From Gammaproteobacteria bacterium HGW-Gammaproteobacteria-13 (GTDB lineage: Bacteria > Pseudomonadota > Gammaproteobacteria > Pseudomonadales > Pseudomonadaceae), in contig PGZH01000008.1 of the NCBI GenBank assembly GCA_002840155.1, positions 186,001-250,000 of the forward strand: a stretch of 64,000 nt of DNA, in the 5' to 3' direction. The position numbers and the translations under genes were made by a program. The notes below the pieces were generated by a model. That model searched no databases. It saw only the letters and a program-made list of their open reading frames with translations, and was not told the DNA's origin. Positions 39,659 through 48,231 of the stretch are shown here, in pieces (the first letter of the stretch is position 1; each line of letters begins with the position of its first letter).

Positions 39659-40420
39659 TTATGGCAAGGAAGGTGCGGCGGGCATGCTGAACGGCTGGGT
39701 AAACCAGCGCTTATGAATCCGCTCCAGACTGCCGTCGCGCAGTAACTCATCAAGGGCCAGCTGCCATTGCCGAACCAGCGCAGGATCGGTGTTGTTCGAA
39801 AAGGCGATATAAGAGTTGTTACCCATAAAGGTGAACTGCAACTCCACCTCATCACGGCGCATGCCTTGCTGCGCGAGCATGTCATCCAGCGCCAGGTTGT
39901 TGGCCACCAGCAACTCGATACGGCCGTGCTTGAACATCTTCATCATGTGCTGGGGCGTTGGTACACCGTAGAGATTTTTCAGGCCACGGTCGCTGAGGTA
40001 TTCATAGGAGTACCACTGCTTGGGCACGGCCAGGGTGTTGAAACGCTCAACATCCTGCAGCGTACGCATATTCAACCCGGCACCGCGCCGCGCATAGAAG
40101 CTGGTATGCCCCAGGGCAATCGGCCCGACCCACTGGAACAGCGCCTCGCGCCGGGCGGTACGCACCGTGGAGAACAAGCCACTGTTGGCCTCGTGCTGCA
40201 CCTGATGGTAACCGCGGGTCCAGGGCACCAGCTCGATGCGGGTGTCCTGCCCGGTACGCTGGATCAGCAGCTCGACCACTTCCACGGCCATGCCGGTCAG
40301 CTTGCCATCTTCGATATAGCTCAGCGGCCGGTATTCCTCGGTATACAGGCGCAGCTCGGCCGCCAGCGCCGATGCACAGCAGCCAAGCAACAACACAACC
40401 AGCCAGGACTTCAACCGCAT
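39659..40420 (-). CDS. Periplasmic solute-binding protein (SBP_bac_3 type), copy B
   Basis: A 253-residue secreted protein, roughly half identical by eye to copy A, with shared blocks PWTRGYH, FSTVRT, FQWVGP, LAVPKQWY and KNLYGVP. The start MRLKSWLVVLLLGCC at 40420 gives a normal signal peptide, and AGG precedes it; a frame to 40492 adds an unlikely leader. Copies A and B lie in tandem on the same strand, suggesting duplication. Ligand is unknown. Confidence 0.82.
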   Translation of the reverse strand: MRLKSWLVVLLLGCCASALAAELRLYTEEYRPLSYIEDGKLTGMAVEVVELLIQRTGQDTRIELVPWTRGYHQVQHEANSGLFSTVRTARREALFQWVGPIALGHTSFYARRGAGLNMRTLQDVERFNTLAVPKQWYSYEYLSDRGLKNLYGVPTPQHMMKMFKHGRIELLVANNLALDDMLAQQGMRRDEVELQFTFMGNNSYIAFSNNTDPALVRQWQLALDELLRDGSLERIHKRWFTQPFSMPAAPSLP

Positions 40421-40526
40421 TGGGCAATACCTGCAAAAACATACGAACAATGGGCCGAAACGCCGAATGATAAACAGCCATTGGCTCAGCAACCAGCAGA
40501 GTTCTGCGGCAAATCAGCGCGAGGGG

Positions 40527-41468
40527 CTATGGATTGGCCGTCAGCTCCATCTCCCGCGCCCGCTGCCACTGCGCCAGGTTCTCGCGACTTACCTGCTGCA
40601 CCTGCAACGCGATATTCACCGGTTGCGGCGATAGCTCGCCACGCATACTTCGCGCAGCCAATTGCACGGCCTGATAACCAATGGCATGGGCTTGCTGGAT
40701 CATCAGGCTGTGCACCTCGCCCTTACGCAACGCCTCAATTAGCAACTGATCACCATCAAAGCCGATATGCACCAACGCGCCCGCCTTGCCGAGCCGCCGC
40801 AGCGCTGCCAGTGCGGCGCGTGAACTGGTGCTGTTGGGGGTAAACACGCCCGCCAGCTGCGGCAAGCGCTCACGCAAGGCATTCACAGCCGCCTGGCTGT
40901 CGTCGCCGATATAGGTATCCAGCAGGATACTCAGGCCGCCCTGCTCTGCGCCCTGACGAAAACCACGCTCACGCTCGCTGGTCGAGGGCACACCGGCCTT
41001 CAAGCGCAACAGCGCCACCTGGCCCTGGCCACCAAGCGCCGCAGCCAAGGCCTGGCCGGCCTGCACGCCAGCGCGAAAGTTATCGGTGGCGACCACACCG
41101 CGCACTGCACTACCGGGCAGGTCACGGTCGAAATACACAGTATTGATGCCGCTGCCCGCCAATTGCTGCACACGCGAGGCGATCTCCGGGCCGCTGGGGG
41201 CGATAACCAGCGCCTTGCAACCATGCTCCAGCACCCAGTTGATCATCTGCAGCTGGGTTTCCACCCGCCCTTCGTGGCTAGGCCCGCGAAAATGCATGTC
41301 CAGGCCGTCCTCTCTGGCCGCCTGCCGCGCACCGGCCTCTACTTGCCCCCAGAAGGGCGTAGCCCCCGCCGCCACCACACCGATACAGTCCTTTGCCAAC
41401 GCCTGAGTGGCCCAACTGGTCAACACAACGAATAGCAGCACATATCTCGACTGGCATCGGCTGTACAT
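40527..41468 (-). CDS. Sugar-type periplasmic binding protein (LacI/RbsB fold), orphan
   Basis: A 313-residue secreted protein of the RbsB type. A signal peptide (about 1-26) leads to IGVVAAGATPFWGQVEAGARQ, the CKALVIAPSGPE strand, VYFDRDLPGS and the C-terminal IGFDGDQLLIEALRKGEV. The ATG at 41468 lies nine bases after GGGAG and is preferred over upstream TTG, GTG and ATG codons. No transporter partner is adjacent. It may feed a chemoreceptor or sensor kinase instead; this is inference. Confidence 0.82.
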   Translation of the reverse strand: MYSRCQSRYVLLFVVLTSWATQALAKDCIGVVAAGATPFWGQVEAGARQAAREDGLDMHFRGPSHEGRVETQLQMINWVLEHGCKALVIAPSGPEIASRVQQLAGSGINTVYFDRDLPGSAVRGVVATDNFRAGVQAGQALAAALGGQGQVALLRLKAGVPSTSERERGFRQGAEQGGLSILLDTYIGDDSQAAVNALRERLPQLAGVFTPNSTSSRAALAALRRLGKAGALVHIGFDGDQLLIEALRKGEVHSLMIQQAHAIGYQAVQLAARSMRGELSPQPVNIALQVQQVSRENLAQWQRAREMELTANP

Positions 41469-41730
41469 CTGCATCACTCCCAAAACCTGGCGACGCCATG
41501 CACAGCAGCATGCACAACACCTAACAGCGCTCAGGTGTCACCGTAGAGTTACTGCTATCACTTTAGCATCAGGCGATTAGCCTCGCCGGGCGCTGGGTTA
41601 CCGGTCATCCGCCAGAAAACCGTGCCATCCACTTGCGCCTCACACTTTTTCACACTCCAAGCGACGGCTGGGCTGGTAGCCGCCGCTCAGGCAGGCGATG
41701 ATCGCGTCTCTTTCCTGCACCTTGAATGAC

Positions 41731-42459
41731 ATGACCGATACCACGCAAAGCACTCAGGCCACGCACAAACCCCGCCCGCTGATCGATTTGCTGGTCAGTA
41801 TTCTGATTCCCTCCCTGATCCTGATGAAACTCAGTGGCGAGAGCCGCCTGGGTGCCGACGGTGCGCTGATGCTGGCGCTGGCCTTCCCGCTGGGCTGGGG
41901 CAGCTTCGAGCTGCTCAAGTACCGCAAATTCAACTTTATCGCCCTGCTCGGCCTGGTCAGCGTGCTGCTTACCGGCGGCATTGGCCTGCTCAAGCTGGAT
42001 AACCAGTGGCTGGCGATCAAGGAAGCGGCGATCCCCGGCATCATCGGCATCGCCGTGCTGGTATCGACCCGCACCCGCTTCCCGTTGATCCGCACCATGC
42101 TGTTCAACAAGACCGTGCTCAACGTCGACAAAATCCATGAGCGCCTGGAGCAGGCCGGTAATACCGAGCTGTTCGAAGCGCGCCTGCTCAGAGCCACCTA
42201 CTGGCTGAGCGGCACCTTCTTCTTCTCCTCGGCGATGAACTACGTGCTGGCCAAGTGGATCGTGATCAGCCCGGCCGGCAGCGAAGCCTTCAACGCCGAG
42301 CTGGGGCGGATGAATCTGCTCAGCTACCCGATGATCGCGATCCCCTCGATGATCATGCTGATGGCCATCTTCTATTACCTGTGGCGCACCATCCACGGTC
42401 TTACCGGCCTCAAGCTGGAAGATGTGATGGCCAATGCCGAGCAGGACAAGCAGCCCTAA
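41731..42459 (+). CDS. Multi-pass membrane protein, VC0807-like family
   Basis: A 242-residue inner-membrane protein with about six hydrophobic segments (RPLIDLLVSILIPSLILMK, then ALMLALAFPLGWG and FNFIALLGLVSVLLTGGIGL). The ATYWLSGTFFFSSAMNYVLA segment looks like the VC0807-type conserved membrane family, but I am not certain. The ATG at 41731 follows a weak ribosome site. Function is unknown. The next gene begins 24 bp later. Confidence 0.65.
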   Translation: MTDTTQSTQATHKPRPLIDLLVSILIPSLILMKLSGESRLGADGALMLALAFPLGWGSFELLKYRKFNFIALLGLVSVLLTGGIGLLKLDNQWLAIKEAAIPGIIGIAVLVSTRTRFPLIRTMLFNKTVLNVDKIHERLEQAGNTELFEARLLRATYWLSGTFFFSSAMNYVLAKWIVISPAGSEAFNAELGRMNLLSYPMIAIPSMIMLMAIFYYLWRTIHGLTGLKLEDVMANAEQDKQP

Positions 42460-42483
42460 GCGACGCTGCCTGACGCGCCACGG

Positions 42484-42921
42484 ATGCTGACGCTCTCCGC
42501 CTACCTGGGCCTGTTTATTTCGGCCCTGGGCGCCGCCACCCTGCTGCCGCTGCAATCGGAAAGCGTGCTGGTGGCGCTGCTGCTCAGTGGCGCCTATTCG
42601 CCCTGGGCCCTGCTGGCGGTGGCCAGCGTCGGCAATATCCTCGGCGCGCTGATCAACTGGCTGCTCGGCCGCTACCTCGAACACTTTCGCCACAAATCCT
42701 GGTTCCCGGTCAACGACGCGCGCCTGCAGCAGGCGCAACGCGGTTATGCCCGTTACGGCCGCTGGTCGCTGCTACTGAGCTGGGTGCCAATCATCGGCGA
42801 CCCGCTGACCCTGATGGCCGGGGTAATGCGCGAACGCCTGTGGGTGTTCCTGCTGATCGTCAGCCTGGCAAAAACCGCCCGCTATGCTGTATTGGCAGCC
42901 CTGACCCTTGGCTGGAGTTGA
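42484..42921 (+). CDS. YqaA family membrane protein (DedA-like)
   Basis: A 145-residue inner-membrane protein with the YqaA/SNARE-associated pattern: LGAATLLPLQSESVLVALLL, ASVGNILGALINWLLGRYLE and WVPIIGDPLTLMAGVMR. DedA-superfamily proteins are linked to lipid carrier or phospholipid handling at the membrane. It is probably co-transcribed with the preceding gene. Confidence 0.85.
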   Translation: MLTLSAYLGLFISALGAATLLPLQSESVLVALLLSGAYSPWALLAVASVGNILGALINWLLGRYLEHFRHKSWFPVNDARLQQAQRGYARYGRWSLLLSWVPIIGDPLTLMAGVMRERLWVFLLIVSLAKTARYAVLAALTLGWS

Positions 42922-43064
42922 GTCGCACGCGACACACGCCGTAACGCCAACAGCAAGTCCGCAGTTGAGCAGCGGCCATGCCTCCGTGATACTGCGCAGC
43001 CTTCGCACAGGCGTGCGCGGGGACAGTCGCAGTACGAAGGAGTGATCTCAGTGGAGCTGCATCC

Positions 43065-44021
43065 GTGATGAAAAGGAGCGATCTGGTCTGGACCCTGGTG
43101 GGGCTCGGCGCCGTGCTGTTGTCGTGTTACTTGCTCTATCACCAAGTTCGCACTATTTCCCTGAATGAAATCGCCGACAGCCTGCGCGCCATTCCGCGCC
43201 TGGATTGGCTGCTGGCCGCAGCAGCCACCCTTGGCGCCTATAGCGCCCTGGCCTGGTACGACCGCATCGCCCTGGCGCACCTGGGCAAAAAGATTTCCTG
43301 GCGCTTTATCAGCCTGTGTTCCTTCACCACCTATGCGCTGGCCCACAACATCGGCGCCTCAGTGTTCTCAGGCGCCCTGGTGCGTTATCGCGCTTACCGC
43401 AGCAAAGGTATGACGCCGCAGGAAATCGGCATCCTGATCGTCTTCTGCTCCTTCACCTTCATCCTCGGCACCCTCCTGGCCAGCGGCTGTGTACTGCTGC
43501 TGGAGCCGGACCTGATCCACCGCGTGGCCAAGGTCACGCCGCTGGTCTCCGAGATTATCGGCGGGCTCCTGCTGCTATTAGTTGCGCTCTATGTGCTCGG
43601 CTCCTGGCGCCATTTCAAACCCTGGCACTGGGGCAAACTGCATATCGAATACCCGCGCCTGGGGATTGTCGGCCGCCAGCTGCTGGCCGGCCCGCTGGAG
43701 CTGGCCTGTGCGGCAGCGATCATCTACTTCGCCCTGCCTACGGAGCACAACCCAGGCTATCTGGTGGTGTTCGGCGTGTTCCTCGCCTCGTTCTCCCTGG
43801 CATTGCTGTCTCACGCCCCTGGCGGCCTGGGTGTGCTGGAAGTGACCTTCCTCGCGGCGATGCCGGAGTTACCGCCCGCTGACGTACTCGCTGCACTGAT
43901 TGTGTTCCGCTGTTTCTACCTGCTGTTGCCGTTCGCCCTGTCGCTGCTAGTAGTGCTGGGGTTCGAATGGACACAGTGGCAGAGCCGCCGCACCACCCCA
44001 GACAATCCACCACTCCCCTGA
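43065..44021 (+). CDS. Lysylphosphatidylglycerol synthase TM-domain family (UPF0104)
   Basis: A 318-residue inner-membrane protein with about eight TM segments, including LTYALAHNIGASVFSGALVRYRAY and FSLALLSHAPGGLGVLEVTFLA. It matches the flippase-like part of MprF but has no synthetase domain, so it should not make lysyl-PG by itself. Start is GTG 43065 or ATG 43068; GGAG precedes both. Its place after a DedA-like gene hints at a membrane-lipid role. Confidence 0.85.
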   Translation: MMKRSDLVWTLVGLGAVLLSCYLLYHQVRTISLNEIADSLRAIPRLDWLLAAAATLGAYSALAWYDRIALAHLGKKISWRFISLCSFTTYALAHNIGASVFSGALVRYRAYRSKGMTPQEIGILIVFCSFTFILGTLLASGCVLLLEPDLIHRVAKVTPLVSEIIGGLLLLLVALYVLGSWRHFKPWHWGKLHIEYPRLGIVGRQLLAGPLELACAAAIIYFALPTEHNPGYLVVFGVFLASFSLALLSHAPGGLGVLEVTFLAAMPELPPADVLAALIVFRCFYLLLPFALSLLVVLGFEWTQWQSRRTTPDNPPLP

Positions 44022-44101
44022 GCCGAACCAACACCGGATAACCGGGGGCAGCATTGCGCCGCGCACTCGCATAGAATGCGCGGCCGTTTTTGCGGCCCAC
44101 C

Positions 44102-44132
44102 GTCATGACAGCAACTCGCCGGCTGTCGTGAC
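44102..44132. promoter_or_regulatory. Dyad upstream of the Hsp70-like gene
   Basis: GTCATGACAGC (44102-44112) and GCTGTCGTGAC (44122-44132) form an 11-bp inverted repeat with one mismatch, 48 bp before the ATG. It could be an operator or an mRNA hairpin. Confidence 0.4.
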
Positions 44133-44179
44133 AGGATGCCCAGAAACCTCCCGGTACTTATTCAGGAACAGCGCGCCGC

Positions 44180-45445
44180 ATGACTTTCTCTACACCCGCC
44201 CGCGCCTGCGGCATCGACTTCGGCACCTCCAACTCCACCGTCGGCTGGCTGCGCCCCGACGCCGAGACCCTGATTCCCCTGGAAGACGGCAAGATCACCC
44301 TGCCTTCGGTGGTGTTCTTCAACCTTGAAGAACGTCGCCCGGTCTACGGCCGCCTGGCCCTGCAGGAATACCTGGAAGGCTACGAAGGCCGCCTGATGCG
44401 CTCGCTGAAAAGCCTCTTGGGCAGCAAGCTGCTAAAAAGCGAAACCACCGTGCTGGGCAGTGCTCTGCCGTTCAAAGACCTGCTCGGCTTTTTTATCGGT
44501 GAGCTGAAAGCCCGCGCGGAAAACACTGCCGGTCGGCCATTCGAGGAAGTGGTGCTGGGCCGTCCGGTGTTCTTTGTCGACGATGATCCGGTGGCCGACC
44601 TGGAGGCGCAGAACACCCTGGTAGCCGTGGCGCACAAGCTTGGCTTCAAGGACGTGTCGTTCCAGTACGAGCCGATTGCCGCGGCCTTCGACTACGAGTC
44701 CGGCATCAGCCGCGAAGAGCTGGTGCTGATCGTCGATATCGGCGGCGGTACGTCGGACTTTTCCCTGGTGCGCCTGGCGCCCGAACGCCGCGCAGTGGCC
44801 GACCGGCATAGCGACATCCTCGCCACCGGCGGCGTGCATATCGGCGGTACCGACTTCGACAAGCAGCTTTCTCTGGCCGGCGTCATGCCGCTGTTCGGCT
44901 ACGGCAGCCGGATGAAGAGCGATGCGCCGATGCCCACCAGCACCCACCTCAACCTGGCCACCTGGCACACCATCAACGCGGTGTACTCGGCACAGTCGCA
45001 GCGCCAGCTGCAGAGCATGCGCTACGACATCGTCGACCCGACCGGTATCGACCGCCTGTTCCAGCTGATCGAGCGCCGCGACGGCCACTGGCTGGCCATG
45101 CAGGTGGAAGAAAGCAAGATCGCCCTGACCGAACAGGATGCACGCCCCATCGACCTCAGCCGCCTGGAAGACGGCCTGGTCGCCGAGCTGACCCGCACAC
45201 TGTTCGAGGATGCCATCGAGCCGCTACTGGAACGCGTACGCGCCAGCGTCACCCAACTGCTCAGCGATGCCGGCGTTACTGTTGAGCAGGTCGATACGGT
45301 GTTCTTTACCGGCGGCTCCAGCGGCATTCCGGCGTTGCGCCAGAGCGTCGCGGCGATGCTGCCCAACGCCCAGCATGTGGAAGGAAATACCTTCGGCAGC
45401 ATCGGCAGCGGCCTGGCCATCGAAGCACAGAAGCGTTACGGCTGA
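44180..45445 (+). CDS. YegD-type Hsp70 family protein
   Basis: A 421-residue actin-fold ATPase resembling E. coli YegD. The nucleotide-binding motifs are FGTSNSTVGW (phosphate 1), VLIVDIGGGTSDFSL (phosphate 2) and FFTGGSSGIPALR (adenosine). The peptide-binding domain of DnaK is absent, so it is not a standard chaperone. It is monocistronic as far as visible, ending in a repeat-filled gap. Confidence 0.87.
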   Translation: MTFSTPARACGIDFGTSNSTVGWLRPDAETLIPLEDGKITLPSVVFFNLEERRPVYGRLALQEYLEGYEGRLMRSLKSLLGSKLLKSETTVLGSALPFKDLLGFFIGELKARAENTAGRPFEEVVLGRPVFFVDDDPVADLEAQNTLVAVAHKLGFKDVSFQYEPIAAAFDYESGISREELVLIVDIGGGTSDFSLVRLAPERRAVADRHSDILATGGVHIGGTDFDKQLSLAGVMPLFGYGSRMKSDAPMPTSTHLNLATWHTINAVYSAQSQRQLQSMRYDIVDPTGIDRLFQLIERRDGHWLAMQVEESKIALTEQDARPIDLSRLEDGLVAELTRTLFEDAIEPLLERVRASVTQLLSDAGVTVEQVDTVFFTGGSSGIPALRQSVAAMLPNAQHVEGNTFGSIGSGLAIEAQKRYG

Positions 45446-45447
45446 TC

Positions 45448-45508
45448 TGTAGCCCGGATGAAATCCGGGGATAAGGTCTAATAGCTCCCGGATTGCATCC
45501 GGGCTACA
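45448..45508. repeat. REP-like palindrome, GTAGCCCGGATG family, second copy
   Basis: Arms TGTAGCCCGGATG (45448-45460) and CATCCGGGCTACA (45496-45508), near-identical to 12977-13038. Confidence 0.82.
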
Positions 45509-45518
45509 ACGGCACAGC

Positions 45519-45605
45519 CGTAGGATGGGTTGAGCAAAGCGATACCCATCAACACGCCGCAGACCGCTCGATGGGTTACGCCGCTACGCGACTAACCCAT
45601 CCTAC
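45519..45605. repeat. REP-like palindrome, GTAGGATGGGT family, second copy
   Basis: CGTAGGATGGGTT (from 45519) and AACCCATCCTAC (to 45605) enclose GCGATACCCATC and GATGGGTTACGC words. It shares its core with 12880-12958. Confidence 0.75.
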
Positions 45606-45608
45606 AGC

Positions 45609-45641
45609 GGTGGTGGATAAGAAAGACGTCATCCACCCTAC
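45609..45641. repeat. Partial copy of the CGTAGGGTGGATG repeat
   Basis: Ends in GTCATCCACCCTACGC, like the right half of the element at 29525-29599. Confidence 0.6.
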
Positions 45642-45670
45642 GCAGCTAATTAGCCCCCTGCCTCCACCAT

Positions 45671-45702
45671 AAAAAACGCCAGCACGAAGCTGGCGTTTTT
45701 TA
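45671..45702. terminator. Bidirectional terminator between the Hsp70 gene and ygiQ
   Basis: ACGCCAGC and GCTGGCGT arms around ACGAA, flanked by an A-run (45671-45676) and a T-run (45695-45701). It can serve both convergent genes. Confidence 0.88.
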
Positions 45703-45713
45703 TTCCCGCACAA

Positions 45714-48035
45714 TCAGCGCGGCACGGCCGGCTTCTTCACCGGCTTCTTGCCTTTGCCTTTGGCGGCATCGGCACGCTCCTTGGCTGCCTGCTGGTTGCG
45801 CGCCTGCGCGGCGGCTTTGGCCTGCTCACGCTTGTCCCAGGGATTGCCACCTGCTGCACCGGTATCACGCGGCGGCAAGCCGGTGTGCTGAGTCAGCATC
45901 GGCTTGCCCTTGCTGGTGTCCTTGGCGACCTTGTGGCTACCGGCCGGCGTCGAGTTCTTGCGGCGTGCGCTCTGGTAGCTGTCGGTAGCCGGCTGGTGAA
46001 GCGGGATCAGCTGGTTCTTGCCTGGCCCGATCAGGTCGGCGCGGCCCATACGGGTCAGCGCTTCGCGCAGCATCGGCCAGCCTTTCGGGTCGTGGTAACG
46101 CAGGAAGGCCTTGTGCAGGCGGCGCTGCTCCTCGCTCTTGACGATGGTCACGCCGTCGCTCTTGTAGCTGACCTTGCGCAGCGGGTTCTTGCCTGAGTGG
46201 TACATGGCCGTGGCAGTGGCCATCGGCGACGGGTAGAAGGCCTGCACCTGGTCGGCGCGGAAGCCATTGCCCTTGAGCCACAGCGCGAGGTTCATCATGT
46301 CCTCGTCGGTGGTGCCCGGGTGCGCGGCGATAAAGTACGGGATCAGGTACTGCTCTTTACCCGCCTCTTTCGAGTACTTCTCGAACATGCGCTTGAACTT
46401 GTCGTAGCTGCCAATGCCCGGCTTCATCATCTGATTCAGCGGGCCTTCCTCGGTGTGCTCCGGGGCGATTTTCAGGTAGCCACCGACGTGGTGGGTGACC
46501 AGCTCCTTTACATACTCCGGCGACTCGACCGCCAGGTCGTAACGCAGGCCCGAGGCAATCAGAATCTTCTTCACCCCTGGCAACGCGCGGGCGCTGCGGT
46601 ACAGCTGAATCAAGGCCGAGTGATCGGTGTTGAGGTTCGGGCAGATGCCGGGGAACACGCAGGATGGCTTGCGGCAGGCGGATTCGATTTCCGGGCTCTT
46701 GCAGGCGATGCGGTACATGTTGGCGGTCGGCCCGCCGAGGTCGGAAATCACCCCGGTAAAGCCTGGCACCTTGTCACGGATCTCTTCGATCTCGCGAATG
46801 ATCGACTCTTCCGAACGGTTCTGGATGATCCGCCCTTCGTGCTCAGTGATCGAGCAGAAGGTACAGCCGCCGAAGCAGCCACGCATGATGTTCACCGAGA
46901 AACGGATCATGTCGTAGGCCGGGATTTTTTCCTTGCCGTACGCCGGGTGCGGGATGCGCGCATAGGGCATACCGAACACGTAGTCCATCTCTTCGGTGGT
47001 CATGGGAATGGGTGGCGGGTTGAACCACACATCTACCTCGCCGTGCTTCTGCACAAGGGCGCGGGCGTTGCCCGGGTTGGTTTCCAGGTGCAGCACGCGG
47101 TTGGCGTGGGCGTACAGCACCGGGTCGTTACGCACCTTCTCCATCGATGGCAGGCGGATCACCGTTTTGTCGCGGGTCATCCGTGGGCTGGCGAGAATCT
47201 GCACGACCTTCGGCTCGTTCGGGTCTTCCTGCGGCCCCTTTTCCTGCTCAATGGCACAGGCCTGGGTGTCCTGGGTGTTCACGTACGGGTTGATGATCTT
47301 GTCGATCTTGCCCGGCCGGTCGATACGGGTGGAATCCACCTCATACCAGCCCTGCGGCGTGTCACGGCGAATAAAAGCGGTGCCGCGCACGTCGGTGATG
47401 TCTTCGATCTTGTGGCCATAGGACAGACGCTGGGCCACTTCAACGATGGCGCGCTCGGCGTTGCCGTACAGCAGAATGTCGGCGCTGGCGTCGATCAGAA
47501 TCGAGTTGCGCACGCGGTCCTGCCAGTAGTCGTAGTGGGCGATGCGGCGCAGCGAGGCTTCGATACCGCCGAGCACGATCGGCACGTTTTTATAGGCTTC
47601 TTTGCAGCGCTGGCTATACACCAGGCTGGCGCGATCCGGGCGTTTGCCAGCCATGCCGCCGGGGGTGTAGGCGTCGTCCGAGCGAATCTTCTTGTCGGCG
47701 GTGTAGCGGTTGATCATCGAATCCATGTTGCCGGCCGCGACGCCGAAGAACAGGTTCGGTTCGCCGAGCTTCATAAAGTCGTCTTTCGACTGCCAGTTCG
47801 GCTGGGCGATGATGCCCACGCGAAAGCCCTGCGACTCCAGCAGGCGACCGATAATCGCCATGCCAAACGAGGGGTGATCCACATAAGCGTCACCGGTGAC
47901 GATGATGATGTCGCAGCTGTCCCAGCCAAGCTGATCCATCTCTTCCCGGCTCATCGGCAGAAAAGGCGCCGGCCCGAAACACTCGGCCCAGTATTTTGGA
48001 TAATCGAATAATGGCTTGGCGGCTTGCATGGACAT
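45714..48035 (-). CDS. ygiQ: YgiQ family radical SAM protein
   Basis: A 773-residue protein. The N-terminal cobalamin-binding-like domain has [17 protein letters not shown] and RVGIIAQP. The radical SAM core has the 4Fe-4S motif CFGGCTFC (about 386-393), with the characteristic long CxxxCxxC followed by SITEHEGR. The C-terminal Lys/Ala-rich tail ([11 protein letters not shown]) may bind nucleic acid. The reaction is unknown for the family. Start [16 protein letters not shown] at 48035 (or MQAAK at 48029) is chosen by family N-terminus; the frame to 48095 adds an unlikely leader. Confidence 0.9.
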   Translation of the reverse strand: MSMQAAKPLFDYPKYWAECFGPAPFLPMSREEMDQLGWDSCDIIIVTGDAYVDHPSFGMAIIGRLLESQGFRVGIIAQPNWQSKDDFMKLGEPNLFFGVAAGNMDSMINRYTADKKIRSDDAYTPGGMAGKRPDRASLVYSQRCKEAYKNVPIVLGGIEASLRRIAHYDYWQDRVRNSILIDASADILLYGNAERAIVEVAQRLSYGHKIEDITDVRGTAFIRRDTPQGWYEVDSTRIDRPGKIDKIINPYVNTQDTQACAIEQEKGPQEDPNEPKVVQILASPRMTRDKTVIRLPSMEKVRNDPVLYAHANRVLHLETNPGNARALVQKHGEVDVWFNPPPIPMTTEEMDYVFGMPYARIPHPAYGKEKIPAYDMIRFSVNIMRGCFGGCTFCSITEHEGRIIQNRSEESIIREIEEIRDKVPGFTGVISDLGGPTANMYRIACKSPEIESACRKPSCVFPGICPNLNTDHSALIQLYRSARALPGVKKILIASGLRYDLAVESPEYVKELVTHHVGGYLKIAPEHTEEGPLNQMMKPGIGSYDKFKRMFEKYSKEAGKEQYLIPYFIAAHPGTTDEDMMNLALWLKGNGFRADQVQAFYPSPMATATAMYHSGKNPLRKVSYKSDGVTIVKSEEQRRLHKAFLRYHDPKGWPMLREALTRMGRADLIGPGKNQLIPLHQPATDSYQSARRKNSTPAGSHKVAKDTSKGKPMLTQHTGLPPRDTGAAGGNPWDKREQAKAAAQARNQQAAKERADAAKGKGKKPVKKPAVPR

Positions 48036-48231
48036 GGAGAGTGACCGGCGTTGGCGAACAGGGATGGAAAATCGCGGGCGCGGAATATAGCACAAATTTT
48101 AACCAAACCCGACTTAGACGCTAGGTTTAACCGCCGAAATAGCCCTTTGCAGTTGTAGCGTTGCGGTAGTGGCTTACGGCTATACTCCAGCCCACAACAT
48201 CGGTCGCTGACAGCCGGGGCAAGGGGTAACC

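Noticed and set aside
46197-48011. Long plus-strand open frame opposite ygiQ
   Set aside because: It is His/Val/Gly-rich with no recognisable domain and is fully explained by the reverse of ygiQ.
48153-48186. Complete sigma-70 promoter for the first NicD-like gene
   Set aside because: A TATACT -10 is present, but no acceptable -35 lies at 16-18 bp, so only the -10 similarity between the two copies is noted.
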